64,000 bases of DNA from Tetrastigma voinierianum (GCA_016808115.1 JAEQBH010001839.1:1-64000); one strand, 5' to 3'. Shown: positions 1-12,295, counted from the stretch's first letter. The notes: generated by a model not told the origin, from the sequence alone. A program made the numbers and translations.

Positions 1-418
1 AGACTTGTCTTATTTTTTGAGTCAATCAAAAGCCTCCTATACCTCAAATATTCGTGAGATGTTCCTTTTTCCAGAATACAGAACCTCCAAGTAATCCATC
101 AATTCTTTAACAAATTCATAGTGATTAATTAAATTGATTACCTCACTGTCAATGGAATTACGAATCTATAGATAAAGGCGGGCATCTTCCTCCATCCACT
201 ATTGTTTCGAATCATCACTTGGTGGGTCCTTAATGAGATGAGTAGCCATACGAATGCTCCTTACATAGAGGCGGATTTTTTTACTCTAGTCCAAACAATT
301 GAGTCCATTCAGTTTGTGTTCCATGATTTTGGAAATCATCGGAACAACTTATGGCACTAAAGAAAGCTTTTGATCGTCTGACACCACAACAAACTTCTTC
401 TACGATGTGTCACTCATT
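1..418 (-). pseudogene. Ty1/copia gag, second 5' copy (cut by window edge)
   Basis: Minus-strand reading gives the N-terminal part of a copia gag (UBN2-type). It starts with an ATG near 417 followed by Ser-Asp-Thr, then a stretch with the usual LNGLNCLDWSK-like core. It is nearly identical to 1,661-2,079, so the first ~730 bases repeat the 5' end of the copia element that follows. Stops and frameshifts are present. Gag would form the virus-like particle of the element. The rest lies outside the window. Confidence 0.75.
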
Positions 419-730
419 AGAACAACAAAGAGAGCACCCCTAGAGACAAGAAACAAAAAAAAAATTTCCTTGAAGAAACCCTAGGTCCGTAGCAAGTTTT
501 CACTTAAAACGCCAAAAATAGATGGAGTTTGGCACCACAAAATAGATGGATGGACTCTGTGACAAAGACGCCTCCCGTAATCGCCGGCATCGACCTTAAG
601 CAACTGACACGCCTCACCCGAGACACGCGGTGGAACAGAGCAAAATTACTAGATCGGTAAGCTTGAGCAACAAGCACCGTTTCGCCACCGACATGGTAGC
701 TGCGGGTTCTTGGTAGTCGACACTCCGTAA
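419..730 (-). repeat. Copia leader, duplicated copy
   Basis: This untranslated leader is homologous to about 2,080-2,345 (shared order of short blocks around acacgcctcacc and gagcaacaagcac). No LTR or primer-binding site follows it. At ~730-740 it joins directly to pol-like sequence of the next copy, so the duplication is partial and has no LTR at this junction. Confidence 0.65.
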
Positions 731-1220
731 CGTTGCTTCGTGCCAACTGAAATCCCAGAACATGCAATAGGCTTCGGGCAACTCGATCAAGAATGTGAGG
801 CCCCTGGATTTCATTCTTACCAATAACCCCTTCATCAAAAAAAGATCTTAAAAAATGATAATAACCCAGAAAATAATGAAAATGTCAGAATTATGTTCGA
901 GTAAGTTTACTCACATAAATTAAATTAAAGGAAAAATTTAGTAAACTTAGAACATAGGTCAAAGGGTTGAAAGAAGTAAGATTAATTGTGCCCAACCCAT
1001 GAACACGTGATTTAGACCCATCTGCTAGGGGGTGGATAGTAAAGCAAGGTGACCTAAATGTGTGAATAAACTGTAATTACTCCGTCATGGCCTGGTGGGC
1101 TCCTGAGTCAATGACCTAGTTAGAGGAAGAGGACATAAGGCATGTGTCGGGTTTACCACACTCGATAAGTGCAATGGTGGGAGAAGCAGTCAATAACTCG
1201 CATAATCGACATGTGTAAAG
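731..1220 (-). pseudogene. Ty1/copia protease and start of pre-integrase domain
   Basis: The minus strand encodes the copia aspartic protease. The catalytic Asp-Ser-Gly triplet lies at 1,101-1,109, preceded by Val-Ile. Downstream (lower coordinates) come the family-typical LADGS and GLGTIN stretches at about 1,000-1,050 and a degenerate FNLI.VSKLT near 900-930. Between about 740 and 890 the sequence resembles the start of the GAG-pre-integrase region. A stop replaces the Trp normally before VIDSG. The remaining pol domains (integrase, RT, RNase H) are missing because the next partial copy begins here. Confidence 0.7.
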
Positions 1221-2079
1221 TACAACCGATTGCCTCTAAGGTATTACTCAGAGATCTAAACATGCGTGATTGAAATCTTTGTCTCGATTTAGTAGCTTCT
1301 CACACTCCCGACATGTATGTCTTGGCTTATGACAACAATAACATAACACTCCCCATGGGGATTGAACCGAAGGCTCAGGAGCCAATCCACTACTCTTGGT
1401 TTTGTACTTCACCGACTCATAGTTACTATATTTAATGACCAATGCATTACTTATCTAGATAGATGGGGAGATCTTTGTACGTAATAATTGGCTGAAATTC
1501 TCCTGTAGCGAGGAAATCTCAAGACTTGACAGAATTTGAGATTTGGCCGAATCAAATTCTGAAGGAAGACTAGCTAGAAAACTCATTGATATCGGCACTA
1601 AAGGGCAACAACATATTCAACTCCTCATAAGTTTTCTTGAATTTCATGAATTGGGTAGTAAGAGACATGTCTTATTTTCTGGGTCAATGAAAAGCCTCAT
1701 ATACCTCAAATATTCGTGAGATGTTCCTTTTTCCAGAATATAGAACCTCCAAGTAATCCATCAATTCTTTAACAAATTCATAGTGATTAATTAAATTGAT
1801 TACCTCACTATCAATGGAATTACGAATCTATAGATAAAGGCGGGCATCTTCCTCCATCCACTGTTGTTTCAAATCATCACTTGGTGGGTCCTTAGTGAGA
1901 TGAGTAGCCATACAAATGCTCCTTACATAGAGGCGGATTGTTTTACTCTAGTCCAAACAATTGAGTCCATTCAGTTTGTGTTCCATGATTTTGGACATCA
2001 TCGGAACGACTTATGGCACTAAAGAAAGCTTTTGATCGTCTGACACCACAACAAACTTCTTCTCCGATGTATCACTCAT
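1221..2079 (-). pseudogene. Ty1/copia gag with CCHC zinc knuckle
   Basis: Copia gag on the minus strand, ATG at 2,079. The ORF is broken by stops, but the domain order is readable. First comes the N-terminal UBN2 region (KLNGLNCLD, then the DARLYL.IRNSIDSEV region at about 1,790-1,870). The YEELNMLLPF segment follows at about 1,600-1,640. A zinc knuckle of the form C-x2-C-x4-H-x4-C lies inside the open stretch 1,248-1,442 (residues CYCCHKPRHTCREC). It is contiguous with the protease at lower coordinates, as expected for a gag-pol polyprotein. Confidence 0.85.
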
Positions 2080-2511
2080 TAGAACAACAGAGAGAGCACC
2101 CCTAGAGACAAGAAACAAAAAAATAAAAAATTCCCTTTGAAGAAAACCCAGTCCAGAGCAAGTTTTCACTTAAAACGCCAAAATAGTTGAGCTCGCACCA
2201 CAACCAGATGGACGACTTCGAGGACAAAAGACATACCGTAATCGTCAAGATCGACTCTAAGAAACACGCCTCACCCAGACATGTGAAACAGAAAGATTAG
2301 ATCGGTGCTCGAACAACAAGCACTGAGCCTCTCGCCAATCGACTTGGTGGCGGTGGTCTCGTGGTCAACACTCCTCCTCAAGTGGGTCAGGCGCCACCCC
2401 AAGCGCCCTTTGAAGTTGGTGTTTCAAAGAAACACCCCTGTCTCTTTCTCTTCTTCTTGTTTTTCTAAAATTCTTAAAATTTTGCCTTTTAGGAAAATTC
2501 GTAAAACCATG
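2080..2511 (-). other. Copia 5' leader between PBS and gag
   Basis: Non-coding leader between the primer-binding site and the gag ATG. The plus-strand ORF at 2,305-2,517 is a chance reading of this leader and is not supported as a gene. Confidence 0.6.
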
Positions 2512-2523
2512 CTCTAATACCAT
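2512..2523 (-). other. Primer-binding site, initiator-Met tRNA type (copia)
   Basis: The minus strand reads TGGTATTAGAGC, one transition from the canonical plant TGGTATCAGAGC that pairs with the 3' end of initiator tRNA-Met. It directly abuts the inner end of the LTR, which fixes element orientation and the LTR boundary. Confidence 0.85.
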
Positions 2524-2689
2524 GTAATCGAGATAACAAGGAAGAATCAGGTTTTTCTACTGATTACAAACAACTTATTTATATACAAGAAAATTCTAAA
2601 CCAACAGGGAAAATAATAATACAGTTTCCTAACTCTACATGAATACATGTTTTTCCTGCAATAGTTTCTAATTCTACAATACTATAACA
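2524..2689 (-). mobile_element. Short 5' LTR of Ty1/copia element
   Basis: The 166 bp segment begins TGTAATCG and ends TATAACA on the plus strand, giving TG...CA ends. It lies immediately outside the primer-binding site. The minus strand has a TATA element (TATATAAATAA, 2,577-2,587) at a suitable place for the LTR promoter. LTRs this short are usual for some copia families. The matching 3' LTR is not in the window. The outer boundary rests only on the terminal dinucleotides. Confidence 0.65.
2577..2587 (-). promoter_or_regulatory. TATA box of copia LTR
   Basis: TATATAAATAA on the minus strand inside the short LTR, about 100 bp from the LTR start. Position and sequence fit an LTR RNA polymerase II promoter. 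Confidence 0.5.
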
Positions 2690-4230
2690 ATTCTCAAGCA
2701 AAGCAATGACATACTTTCCTTATTCATAACTAAAAAAAATGTTGAGCAACAAATTGGGATAATATATGATAATTTGCCTCAAGGATCTAACCTTCATATA
2801 CCAAAGAAAACTCAAGATAAATCTTTTCAAAAATAATAGATTGACCGTAAGTTGAATCTACCTAAACCAAAGTTCTCAAGTGTGTGTGTGTAGTCTTTTC
2901 CCCTTTTTTCCAATTGCAGTCCAAATGGAATTAGATGAGTATGAGTGGAATGGGATCACTCACACACATGGTGAGTGTGTAACTCCATAGGCTTGTTAGG
3001 CATATCACTATCCACTAATGTAGGTAATGCACAACACTTAGGATCAACTAAGTCTTCAAAATCTTGTAATGTATGTCTTAGGTAAAGGTGGTAAATTAGG
3101 TCATTTAGGGTCACTTACTCCAAACATGCATGTTTTCCTTTTCTCCACTTATTTGTCTATCCTTAATTAGCATATCACATTCTCTTTAAAATTGACTTCC
3201 TTAAGCTTCACCCCAAACATAGCTCTTTACATCTTTTTATCACACAGCTCCCCCAAACTTGCATGATTTTCACCATCTTCACAAGAACACTACAGAGCCT
3301 ATTCTCACAAGGCACAGAGTCAGTCTCATCCTCCAACCCTTTAAGCTTCTACCTACCCCATGTAACGAGCCAAGTTATAAACTCCTAGACCGCCTGGCTC
3401 CAGGTGCCTCAGTGTAGAACACCCCAAGAACTTACTTGTTTATGGTGGTAGCGCCACAAGGTCAAATGACATTCTCCTTGAAATTATTCTTTTTCTTTTT
3501 TTTCTTCCATTTTCTACCCCAAACTTCCCTTTATTTCCATTAAAAGCACACCCACTTCAACCAAACTTCCAATTCGCACTACATGTATTCACAAGATATA
3601 ACATTGAAGCTACATGTTAGGGTAAACATGGGCTTTTTGACTGAAGGGTATTCAACAAAAAGGATCAAGGGGCTCATTCTTGACTTTCAAGATAGAAAAA
3701 TGGCTAATAAGGCTCAAATTGGGTGACTATGGATCAATGCACGTAAGGGTTAGCTATAAAGGCTCAACCAGTCTAAGGATGGCCTATATCATTTCCTAAT
3801 TGTCGTTTTGCCTAGGATTTCGCCTCAAGTGATAACTGAACAAATTCTAGAGTCTTTAGAGATCAATTAGAATGATATTCACCTGATTATTCTCTAAACC
3901 AAGCAAAATTGACTAAACTGGTACATTTTGACTTGTGCTCAAAATAATAAGAACTTTTGGCTAAATCTGCTACTCAATGGTCAAAATATTATTCTTTAAA
4001 GCACAACTATCTATCATTTTCTTCATATGAAAGAAAGTTTAATCATTATTCATCATAGACATCACAATCAATCCCAAAACAAGCTCAACCAAAAACAACA
4101 ACCTAAAAAAGAAATAAATTAACCTAAAAACTGAAAGCACAGTGTGCCAACTAAAACACATGGGCTAATTAAAAGAAAACACTAAAAATGTGATAATTGA
4201 AGCAAGAAAATTTAAAAACAAAGGGACACC
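2690..4230. other. No gene recognised; probable 3' non-coding part of Athila-like element
   Basis: Moderately AT-rich sequence without a supported reading frame. It lies on the 3' side of the minus-strand Athila-like element and may be its long post-polyprotein non-coding region. No copy of the LTR seen at 5,844-~7,490 was found here, so that element's 3' end is lost or lies beyond the copia insertion. Confidence 0.35.
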
Positions 4231-4546
4231 CCAAGACCCCCAAACTTAAAATATGCATTGTCCTCAATGTATGAAATATGAAAGAATGAGAACATAGGAC
4301 TCCCCTAGCTGATCAAGTATGATCATTGGGCTCGGGATGAGGTGGGTCTTGATGAAACTCCCTCACTATGAATCAGCTTCAATGTCCTTGAAAAACACAA
4401 ACAAAAACTAACATAAACACCAAAAATAAAATCAAAATGCAACATTAACTTAACCAAAAACAAACTAAAATAATAAATGGATAAAAATATTTAGCTTTGT
4501 CGCCGCCTCCCAAGAAGCTGCACCATTTTTTATAGTCCAACTAGAC

Positions 4547-5098
4547 TCATTGGGGAAGTTCAAGAGCTGTTTCAGCCTCTTCATCCATCATAATATTTCT
4601 CTTCATCCTCATCCTTCGTGGAGGACGAGCCTCCACCTCCATATTTTGCGATGTAAGCTCAAAATCCAACTCTTTGGTTGGGAAAGGGTTGGACTTTAAT
4701 TTATATCCTTCAAGAGTTTCCTCTTGAAGAATTGTAGGTGCAAACTTCCTCAAAAGGTAGAAGTGAACTCTATCTCCATGTAACAACCATTTCTCTTCAA
4801 TAGTAAGCTGTATGCCAGCGGAGGTCAACTTCACTTTTTCCTTACCAACAAGGAAAGTCACCTCCCCATGTTCTATATTAATCAATGCTTGACTTGTGGC
4901 ATTCGATGGTCTTCCTATAGATGACACTGGTTGGTCCTCTTCCATGCCCAAAGTCACAAAGTCAATGGGGAAATTGAACTTGTCAATCCCAACAAAAACA
5001 TTTTCAATTGTTTTCCACAGATGTTGCTTTTCCACTTGCCTATTTTCCACTAATAGCTCTTTCTCATTAGCAAGTTCATTCTTTTTCTCCTCAACCAA
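4547..5098 (-). pseudogene. Coiled-coil plus decayed retropepsin ORF
   Basis: An open frame of 183 residues. Residues ~1-30 are Glu/Lys-rich and helical (EEKKNELANEKELL). Residues ~30-95 match the C-terminal half of an Athila-type aspartic protease: IENVFV, FPIDFVTL, MEEDQ, IGRPSNATSQALI (normally ILGRPFLATGRALI) and GEVTFLVGKEKV. The N-terminal half with the catalytic Asp-Ser/Thr-Gly is absent, so it cannot be an active protease as it stands. Residues ~95-183 are unassigned. The open frame may be retained from a gag-pro fusion or be chance survival. Confidence 0.55.
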
Positions 5099-5352
5099 TG
5101 TTGAGTCTTAGATTTCCTCTTCCAAACTCAAAGGCACAAAGTTACAATCTCTTATGTCCTCATCATTTATGTCGATTGGGAGCGGTCTTGAATATTGCTC
5201 CTCTAAGGCATGGGCTAGTTGCCCAATTGATTTTCTAACTTTGTCACAAGAGCTTCTTCATGGATGACCTTATCTTTCATTTTGGCTTCCCATGCTTCAT
5301 GGTCCTTCTTCATCTCATTAAATAAGGCATAAAATAGATCTTCATCAAAAGG

Positions 5353-5607
5353 TTATTGGATTTGTTCTTGATAATTGTAATTGGCGCCTCCTTGTCTTTG
5401 AAAATTTAGACTTCCATAGGAGAAATCCTTCACAGCGTCCTCTAACTCAAATGATAGTAGTCGCATAATGTCGTTGTCAGCAATGACCTCCTCCTCAGAG
5501 TTAAGATAATGAGGTGCTCTTTGAGTTTGTTGGTCAATGAGGTTTGAGAGAGCGTCAATATTTTTCTCAAGTACGGACAGACGCTCATCTATCATTTCAT
5601 TGTTCAT
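5353..5607 (-). pseudogene. Short gag-like ORF of the Athila-like element
   Basis: 84 residues, acidic, with a heptad-like N-terminus (ERLSVLEKNIDALSNLIDQ) suggesting a coiled coil. It begins about 215 bp downstream of the primer-binding site, where gag should start. No zinc knuckle and no clear gag core are present. Recognition as gag rests on position more than on sequence. Confidence 0.35.
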
Positions 5608-5820
5608 TTATGCTAAGCACCTAAAAGAAAAATAGAAAATACAAGAAAAAAATGAAGTATACTAAATACAAATAAGAAACAAATGAAACTAGGAAAATAA
5701 TTTTTACTCAATTAGCAAACTTCTCTTTTCCAAATATCACCCAAACACCAACCATACCTTTCCCAAAGAACGGAAGCAAAAATTGTTAAGTTGCTAGCAT
5801 GACACCAACGACTTGCCAGT

Positions 5821-5837
5821 CCCCGATAATGGCGCTA
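5821..5837 (-). other. Primer-binding site, Asp tRNA type
   Basis: The plus strand reads ccccgataatggcgcta. The plant tRNA-Asp 3' end would give CCCCGGCAACGGCGCCA. The four differences are all C-to-T or G-to-A transitions, the signature expected from deamination of methylated cytosines. The site sits 6 bp inside the LTR start at 5,844. Confidence 0.7.
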
Positions 5838-5843
5838 AAAACT

Positions 5844-7490
5844 TGTTGAGAACCACAAGTGCACGGGTCGTACAAATAATACAGTAGACTAAAAGTCCAG
5901 ATATCAATCCCATAGGAAAGGTGTGGTTTTAGTGAGGATTAAGTACCTCGACTACTAAAGTCATTCACTATTTGAGCTACTTAATTATTTAAAAAGAAAT
6001 TATCAAACTAATAAAAGAAAAACTGAACATTGTGAATAAACTGAGCATAAAATCTGGGGAAAACGACTTTGTAGAGAACTAGTGGTTGGTTATCTTTATT
6101 GATGCTTAAGAAATCATCTCAGATAAGGAAGCCCAGTTGAATGAATTTGACTCTGAATTGTCCGAGGATACAAAGATAAGATCCCACTTTTTAGTGTTCC
6201 TCCTGTATTTTCTTGCGCTACAATCTTATCTACGCTACGCCCATCGAGGCCGATAGACGATACTTTCAAAGACATTTTCCTGGGAGCTCTACGTCGCGCC
6301 ACGCCCTTATAATAATCCACCTGGACTCAAGTTCTATCGCCCAAGTAGTTACGTCTCAACTCTCACTTAATACATTTGGTGTCCCCTCTCTAGCGAAATC
6401 CGCTTTAGTATTGCACCTTCTAATTCCCTAAATTTCTTGACTAAGTTAATCTCGAATCCGCATTAATCGATTCACACCTTAATAGAATCAAAACTAGATT
6501 TTAGCTGCATCCAAGCGCCTCAAGCATACTCATGCTGAAAGGATCGAAGATCCGATTCTTAGCATGTATCAATTAACCAAAATCATAGTATTCCAAAAAT
6601 CTAACACCAAACACAACAAATCAAGTATAAATCAACCAACCAACTAAAGACTAGATGAATCTAACATCAAATCTAATAACCAACCCTATGAAATGTTTAC
6701 CCTAACATTTCAGCCATCAAAACCCACAAATTCGTGTTGTCGACAAACATATAACTACAGAAATTGAAGAAGGATTAGAGATAAAAATACAAAACAGAGA
6801 TTAAGTTGCAAATATCTTCAATCCCAAGATCCAAGCTGAAATCCACACTCCACAAGGTCGTGATTCCCAACAATAATCAATTACAAACCAGTTTCTTCAC
6901 AAACAAAACCTAAATCTAAGAAATCTAAAGAAAACCTAACCCTAGAAAATGGAACAAAGCTTCAAGAGGGAAAACCCTAGAAGAGAGCCTCCCTCTCTCC
7001 AAGTTCAACCCTAAAAATGTGTGACAAAGGTCCTTAAATACACCTAAAAATTGCGCCAAACGAGCCTGTAAATGGAGAGTTCAAGAAATCGTGGGTGGTC
7101 GCGACATAAAAGCCTTTCTGCGGGTCGCGACCACACCTCAAAAAATAGAATGATAGTTATTGGCAGCTCTAACCACACTAAACACTTTGCACCTCAATTG
7201 TTGTAGGATGATGTTGTGGTCGCTACCATGTAGAGAGTATTGACTGAAAACAGTCTTTCATGGTCGCAACCACACTACATCTTTGCTGAACAATCTCCCT
7301 CGTATTAAATTTATCAATTCTCGCCTAAATTGCTTTCTTTCGTCTCGCTTTTTTTTCATTTCTACAAAATACAAATATAGGATTAGGCATGAAAAGAGTA
7401 AGAGGGGGTGCTTGGGCTAGCACTGTAAATCATGAATTATGCTATATTTTGTACTAATAAAAGCTAACCTAAAGCATACCTAACACAACC
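5844..7490 (-). mobile_element. 5' LTR of the Athila-like element
   Basis: Begins TGTTGAGAACCACAAG next to the primer-binding site. It is long (~1.6 kb) and non-coding. It includes a CpG-rich cluster at 7,090-7,280 with GGTCGCGACC-type palindromes and decayed versions of them (tggtcgctacca, tggtcgcaacca). The outer end lies between about 7,440 and 7,510 and cannot be placed exactly, since kinesin-locus repeat sequence is clear from ~7,545. Confidence 0.5.
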
Positions 7491-7544
7491 AGTATGCAAC
7501 TACCAAGACTTTCTAACTTCAAACCAAAAACTTAGATATCGTAG

Positions 7545-10500
7545 GTCTAAAATTTGGGTTGAAACATAAATTTTATTAAGGCAGAAAGCTAGTCAAGTCT
7601 CTTCCTTCTTTCCATGGGTATAGCAACCACCTACTAAGAACAACATAGCATTCCACCACCCACCTCATCTAAAAAAAAAAAAAAGAATAAACAAAGTGTA
7701 TTGTTTGTGGAGATAAAAGGAGAACATTAAACATTTTCCAATCATATAGTTCAAACTTTACTCCTATCCAATAAAAAGAAAAACTACTATCATTGAATTC
7801 TTTGAGAAAAAAGTTTAATTTCCATCAAGATAACTTAAGAATTAGAGACAGACAATGTGCAACAAGAAGCACGATATAGGCGGTGCTTTATAGAAGGAAT
7901 TTTCAATAACTACGCTAATGATACTGTTCTAGATCATGTTCAGATGAGTATTAATTTTCAATGTTTTGAAATCATTGAAGATTCAAATTACACTAATGAT
8001 AGCAATATTATAGATACAATACCATAACGAAGGTTGTCAAGTAGGAGATATCAAATTTTATAAAACACTAGAATAAAATAAATTAAAAATAATTGGGGAA
8101 AACGATGTTGTCAGCTTCTTAAAGGTTTGCTAGTTTCGGAACACAAAATTTGCAATTTTTATCAAAGGAGTCTAATCTTCTTACCATATGACTTTACTTG
8201 CATTGTGTATAGGAGAAAAATGTTGATACCGCATTTAATATTGGTATGCCATGCTACAAGATTCCATGAGAGTCAGCACTATTCTAAATTCTTATGCATT
8301 TACTAAAAAGATGTCTTACCTTTTATCTCCTCTCGTTGTTTAAGTGAATCATTGTACCTTCTTATCCGTGCCTGCTTGACCTTCCTCTACGGAATGTGGT
8401 GAGATGATTAAAGGTGAGAGTAATTAAAGGTGAGATGTAAAAGACTTGTAATGCCTTCAATCGATTCCACATAAGATAAAGGAACTTTATACATGGGAAA
8501 ACAATCAACTTGTCCTCACCTCATAGTCAAACACAATCAAGGCAACAAAAGCAAAGTAACTTGCAGAAGGAAGTCCAAAGAAGATGGCTAAGTACGAGGA
8601 AGAAACCATAGCAGCCTTATGCCCTAAAGTTAGTCTCTACTTTAATCAAGTTAGGTAAAAATGGTAATTAACTAGTCACCCATGTATACTAAGAATTCAC
8701 AAAAATAATAAAACAGAGTCAATGATCAAGACAAGGAGTAAATGAAACGTGAAAAATCATGTATGAAGGAAAGCCGCACCTTTGGCTATACTGAAAGTGA
8801 TATTAGTAAAGCATCAATTGTTAGTCAAGAACCAATAGCATTCATGTGTGCCATCACGACCAAAAGAATTAGGCAATGAGTATGACAATTGAAGCAATTT
8901 CATATAAGTAGAACTAGGCGAACACAACTTATGTATTTACAATATAAAAGAAGCAAGAATTACAAAAGACATACTTTGAATAGCATAAAAAAAATTATAA
9001 CACGGTCCATATAATAATTAGAATAAATTACATACGAAGATAGTGATAATAAATGCTATTCTTAATCTATGTATCATATGTATATTTATAAATAAAATAA
9101 TAAGAATCTAGGGGAGAATCATTTATTACTTTAAACATACATGCACTTTATTATTAGAAACTAAACTAACATACAAGGATGTTAAAGATACAAAATTAAT
9201 GATTGTGATGAACTATACCACAAAGGGATAGAATAACAACAACAACATAATAAATATATAAAAAGTATAAAATCCCAAGCAAGTCAAATTAAATTTCTAC
9301 ATTCAAAGATGCAACAACAAAAGGTTTTGAAAATGATTTTATGTAAGGGGTTCACCAATCCCCATTTGACATACACAAATGTGATCTATGGATTCCCATT
9401 TATTTAGGATCACAAGGTTTGATTCATGTTCCATTTTAAATTGAAGAAACTTATTCAAGACAAAGGATGTGAACCGAATAAAATGTAGTTGCACCAATTT
9501 TTTTACAAGGAGAGATTTCATTTTATGGATCCTAAATGAGGAAATATATTTTAACAAAAACTATTTGAGAAAATAATAACTTTTTAAAGGAAAATGTATG
9601 AAAAAGAAGAAATCAAATTTTTAAAATAAAAAGAATGAAAGACTAAAACCCAAAAACATAAAAAAATAAAAATAAAAAGATAATAACAATAATAAAAAAT
9701 TAACATGAGGCTTTTTGAAGACAATTAAATTGAATTGGTGATCGTGGAGGCCAATCTTCATGATTTTATGATAGCCTTAGGAAATAACAAATAAATAAAT
9801 AAGATATATAAGCTAGAGTACATTTTAATTAAGAGCAAAGAAAATATGAACCTCATGGTATAAGATAAAAATTAAACTTAGCTATTCAAACACATGGATA
9901 CAATGATATTTATTACTTAATTTCAAAAGAGGCTAAATCTAAAACCTATATTGAAGAATAAAGAAAACTTACATGAAAAGAAAATATTAATCCCAAACTA
10001 AACTAACCAAAAAATAAGTTTTTATGACATGTGAGGACTAAAATAATGGGGGATGGAAATGGTGATCAAGTAAAATACTGAAAATAATAAAAATATAATC
10101 TAACCATTTTTCCTTTTGTTTATATAACTAAAATAAAGGTAATGAAAGTTGTACACAAAATAATCAAGTAAACAAAAATTAAGATAATTCACTAATGATA
10201 AAAAATAATGAAATTAGAAAAAATGAATGTAGAATGAATAAAACATAAATTAATTAACATTAAAAATCTAAGAATGCAATCAAAAAGCAAAATGCTAAAC
10301 TAAAATTCACCTCAATACAAACATAACTTAAGAAAACAATATTACATAAACCGAGGCTTAAAGAAGCGATATCTAAGTAACTCAAGATGTGCCTAATCAA
10401 TAAAGCAAATTTTTACCCGAAATGCACCTAAACATTGAATTTATATTGTGCTCGACAGCTCGCCAAGGTCGCAATGAGAACCCCAAAGGTGACTCAAATA

Positions 10501-10600
10501 TGGCTATGTGAATGTCAATGGGTCACCATGGGATGACCCCAAGCAAAGCGAGAGTCACGAAAAGAGAATCCAACATCAAATGTGAAGTAAAGACAAAATT
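7545..10600. other. AT-rich sequence with worn traces of the kinesin-locus repeat
   Basis: No supported gene. 7,545-7,700 matches 12,090-12,250 and 23,770-23,930 (blocks around gaaagctagtca and ttccatggg). 8,200-8,420 resembles 11,490-11,670 (gatgtcttacc, ggaatgt). From ~8,430 to ~10,600 the sequence is simple AT-rich DNA with poly-A runs and no recognisable feature. Confidence 0.5.
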
Positions 10601-11670
10601 CATGGTCTACACTAGGGTTTCAAATTGCATTTTGTCTGACTATGATGCATCTAAAGCTACCAAATAAACTGGGGATTCAGGATGCATTTTGTTTAATATG
10701 ATAGCATCTACGCTTGCGGTGATCCAATTTCCTCCTCACCACAATGCCTTAAACTACAAAAAATTAGATGATGAATAGATAAAGAACTACAACCAAAAGA
10801 AGAAAATAGAATGGAACCATTATGATTAATGAGATTTTAATTCGATGGCGCTAAAAAACCTACATCCAAGGATAAAGAGCATGACAACAATAACTCTTGA
10901 AAGACCAAGCAATACCTAGAATCCAAACCATTAAACCAAAATAATAATCAGTTCATGTTAGAATCAGTCAGCACTATGAATCCTATTATCCAAAGCTTCA
11001 CATATTATAACTGAACTACTTTCAAACATTACTTTTCATCATAGTGACTAAAGTGGAAAGATTGTGTCAAGAATATAAGTTTTAAGATTCATACATGAAC
11101 ATAAAAAATTTAGCACTTTTGAGAACATCACAGAATGCGGCTATGCATAAAAATGTAAGAAATATAAGAAGTTTATATACTATGTAGATTAAGAAATGAT
11201 ATCCTGTGCAAGCTTTAGCTTATTGGCACTGCTAGCTTTCCATGAGTCAATATCTAAAGAAAACTAATTAAAGTGGAGAATCAATGATTTTGTATCATCG
11301 GAGTCAAATTTCTGTAGATAAATCAAAGAAATGCCAACTAGTTACTACAAAATTGGGAATGTGTTTGAATATTAATTTATTGAGTTAAAGATTCATAGTC
11401 CAGGCATCAAAATTTTGTTAGCAAGGACAGGAAGAGGATTTGAAGGTTGGCACCTTTCTTCTTGTTTTGGAGTGTCTCGAATTAGCAAAATACTGGCATA
11501 CCAATGTGGAAAAATATTAACACCTTGTAGCTCTGCATTCTTAGCATATTACTAAAAGATGTCTTACCCCCTCCCCCCCTTTCAATTACCTTTGTATCTC
11601 TATCTTCTATTTATGGAATCACCAGAGTGCTTCCTATTTGTGCATGTTTGAATTTGCTTGTGGAATGTCT
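10600..11670. repeat. Partial older copy of the kinesin-locus repeat
   Basis: 10,610-11,010 is homologous to 15,850-16,210 and 26,230-26,620. 11,020-11,470 is homologous to the first part of the ~1.95 kb sub-repeat (blocks catcatagtgactaaagtgg, ctaaagaaaactaatta, ggaatgccaact). More diverged than units A and B. It indicates at least a third, truncated duplication event at this locus. Confidence 0.6.
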
Positions 11671-12295
11671 AGTGATAAAAGCCAAAGACAAACAGAACTG
11701 GTAAGGATAAATTTTATTTTGGTGGGATTGGGATCAAGAGCTATATAACTTACACACAATACAAACTAGCGAAGGCACGACTTCATTTCAACGTCCCAAA
11801 GAAGTGACCTGTGACTCCCACTCGAACCATTTATATTCTAGAGGTCTATACAAGGCTTCAAATGCAGCTTCATGAATAAGCAACCTGATTTTTGATTCTG
11901 CTACGATTCTCTTACTCGCATCACCTCTGACCGGCATCCTTCTAAACTGCGTAAGAGCAAAAACTAGTAAGAGAGGCCATGGGTTATGATACAAATACAG
12001 TAACAAAGTACTATACTCACATGCGTATGGAAATTTTCAAGGGGCAGTGTATAATTCCCATAAGATGTTGAACTATTGAATTATTCCGAGGATGAAGGCC
12101 TAAAATTTGTGTTGAAACAAAAATATATGCGTAAAGCTAGTCGATTTCTTCCTTCTTTCCATGGTTACAACTTCACTCGCAATCATAACAACATAGTACT
12201 TTGCTCAAGGTTCAATTATCTCATCTAAACCAAAACAATAAAGAGTATCATGGTGAGATAAAAGCGAGAATATTACAATTTTGTGCATACACTCT

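Larger units (their letters stand above)
4240..7490 (-). mobile_element. Non-autonomous Athila-like Ty3/gypsy element (partial)
   Basis: Minus-strand order: 5' LTR (~7,490 to 5,844), Asp-tRNA primer-binding site (5,837-5,821), a short gag-like ORF (5,607-5,353), a protease-like remnant (5,098-4,547), then a post-polyprotein segment with a TAAGTTTGGGGG stretch near 4,240-4,250, common after the coding region in Athila-type elements. There is no RT, RNase H or integrase, so the element would need proteins from a relative. The 3' LTR is not recognised. Confidence 0.6.

Noticed and set aside
5821..5837. Possible tRNA gene fragment
   Set aside because: Only the 3' acceptor complement is present and it abuts an LTR; it is a primer-binding site.
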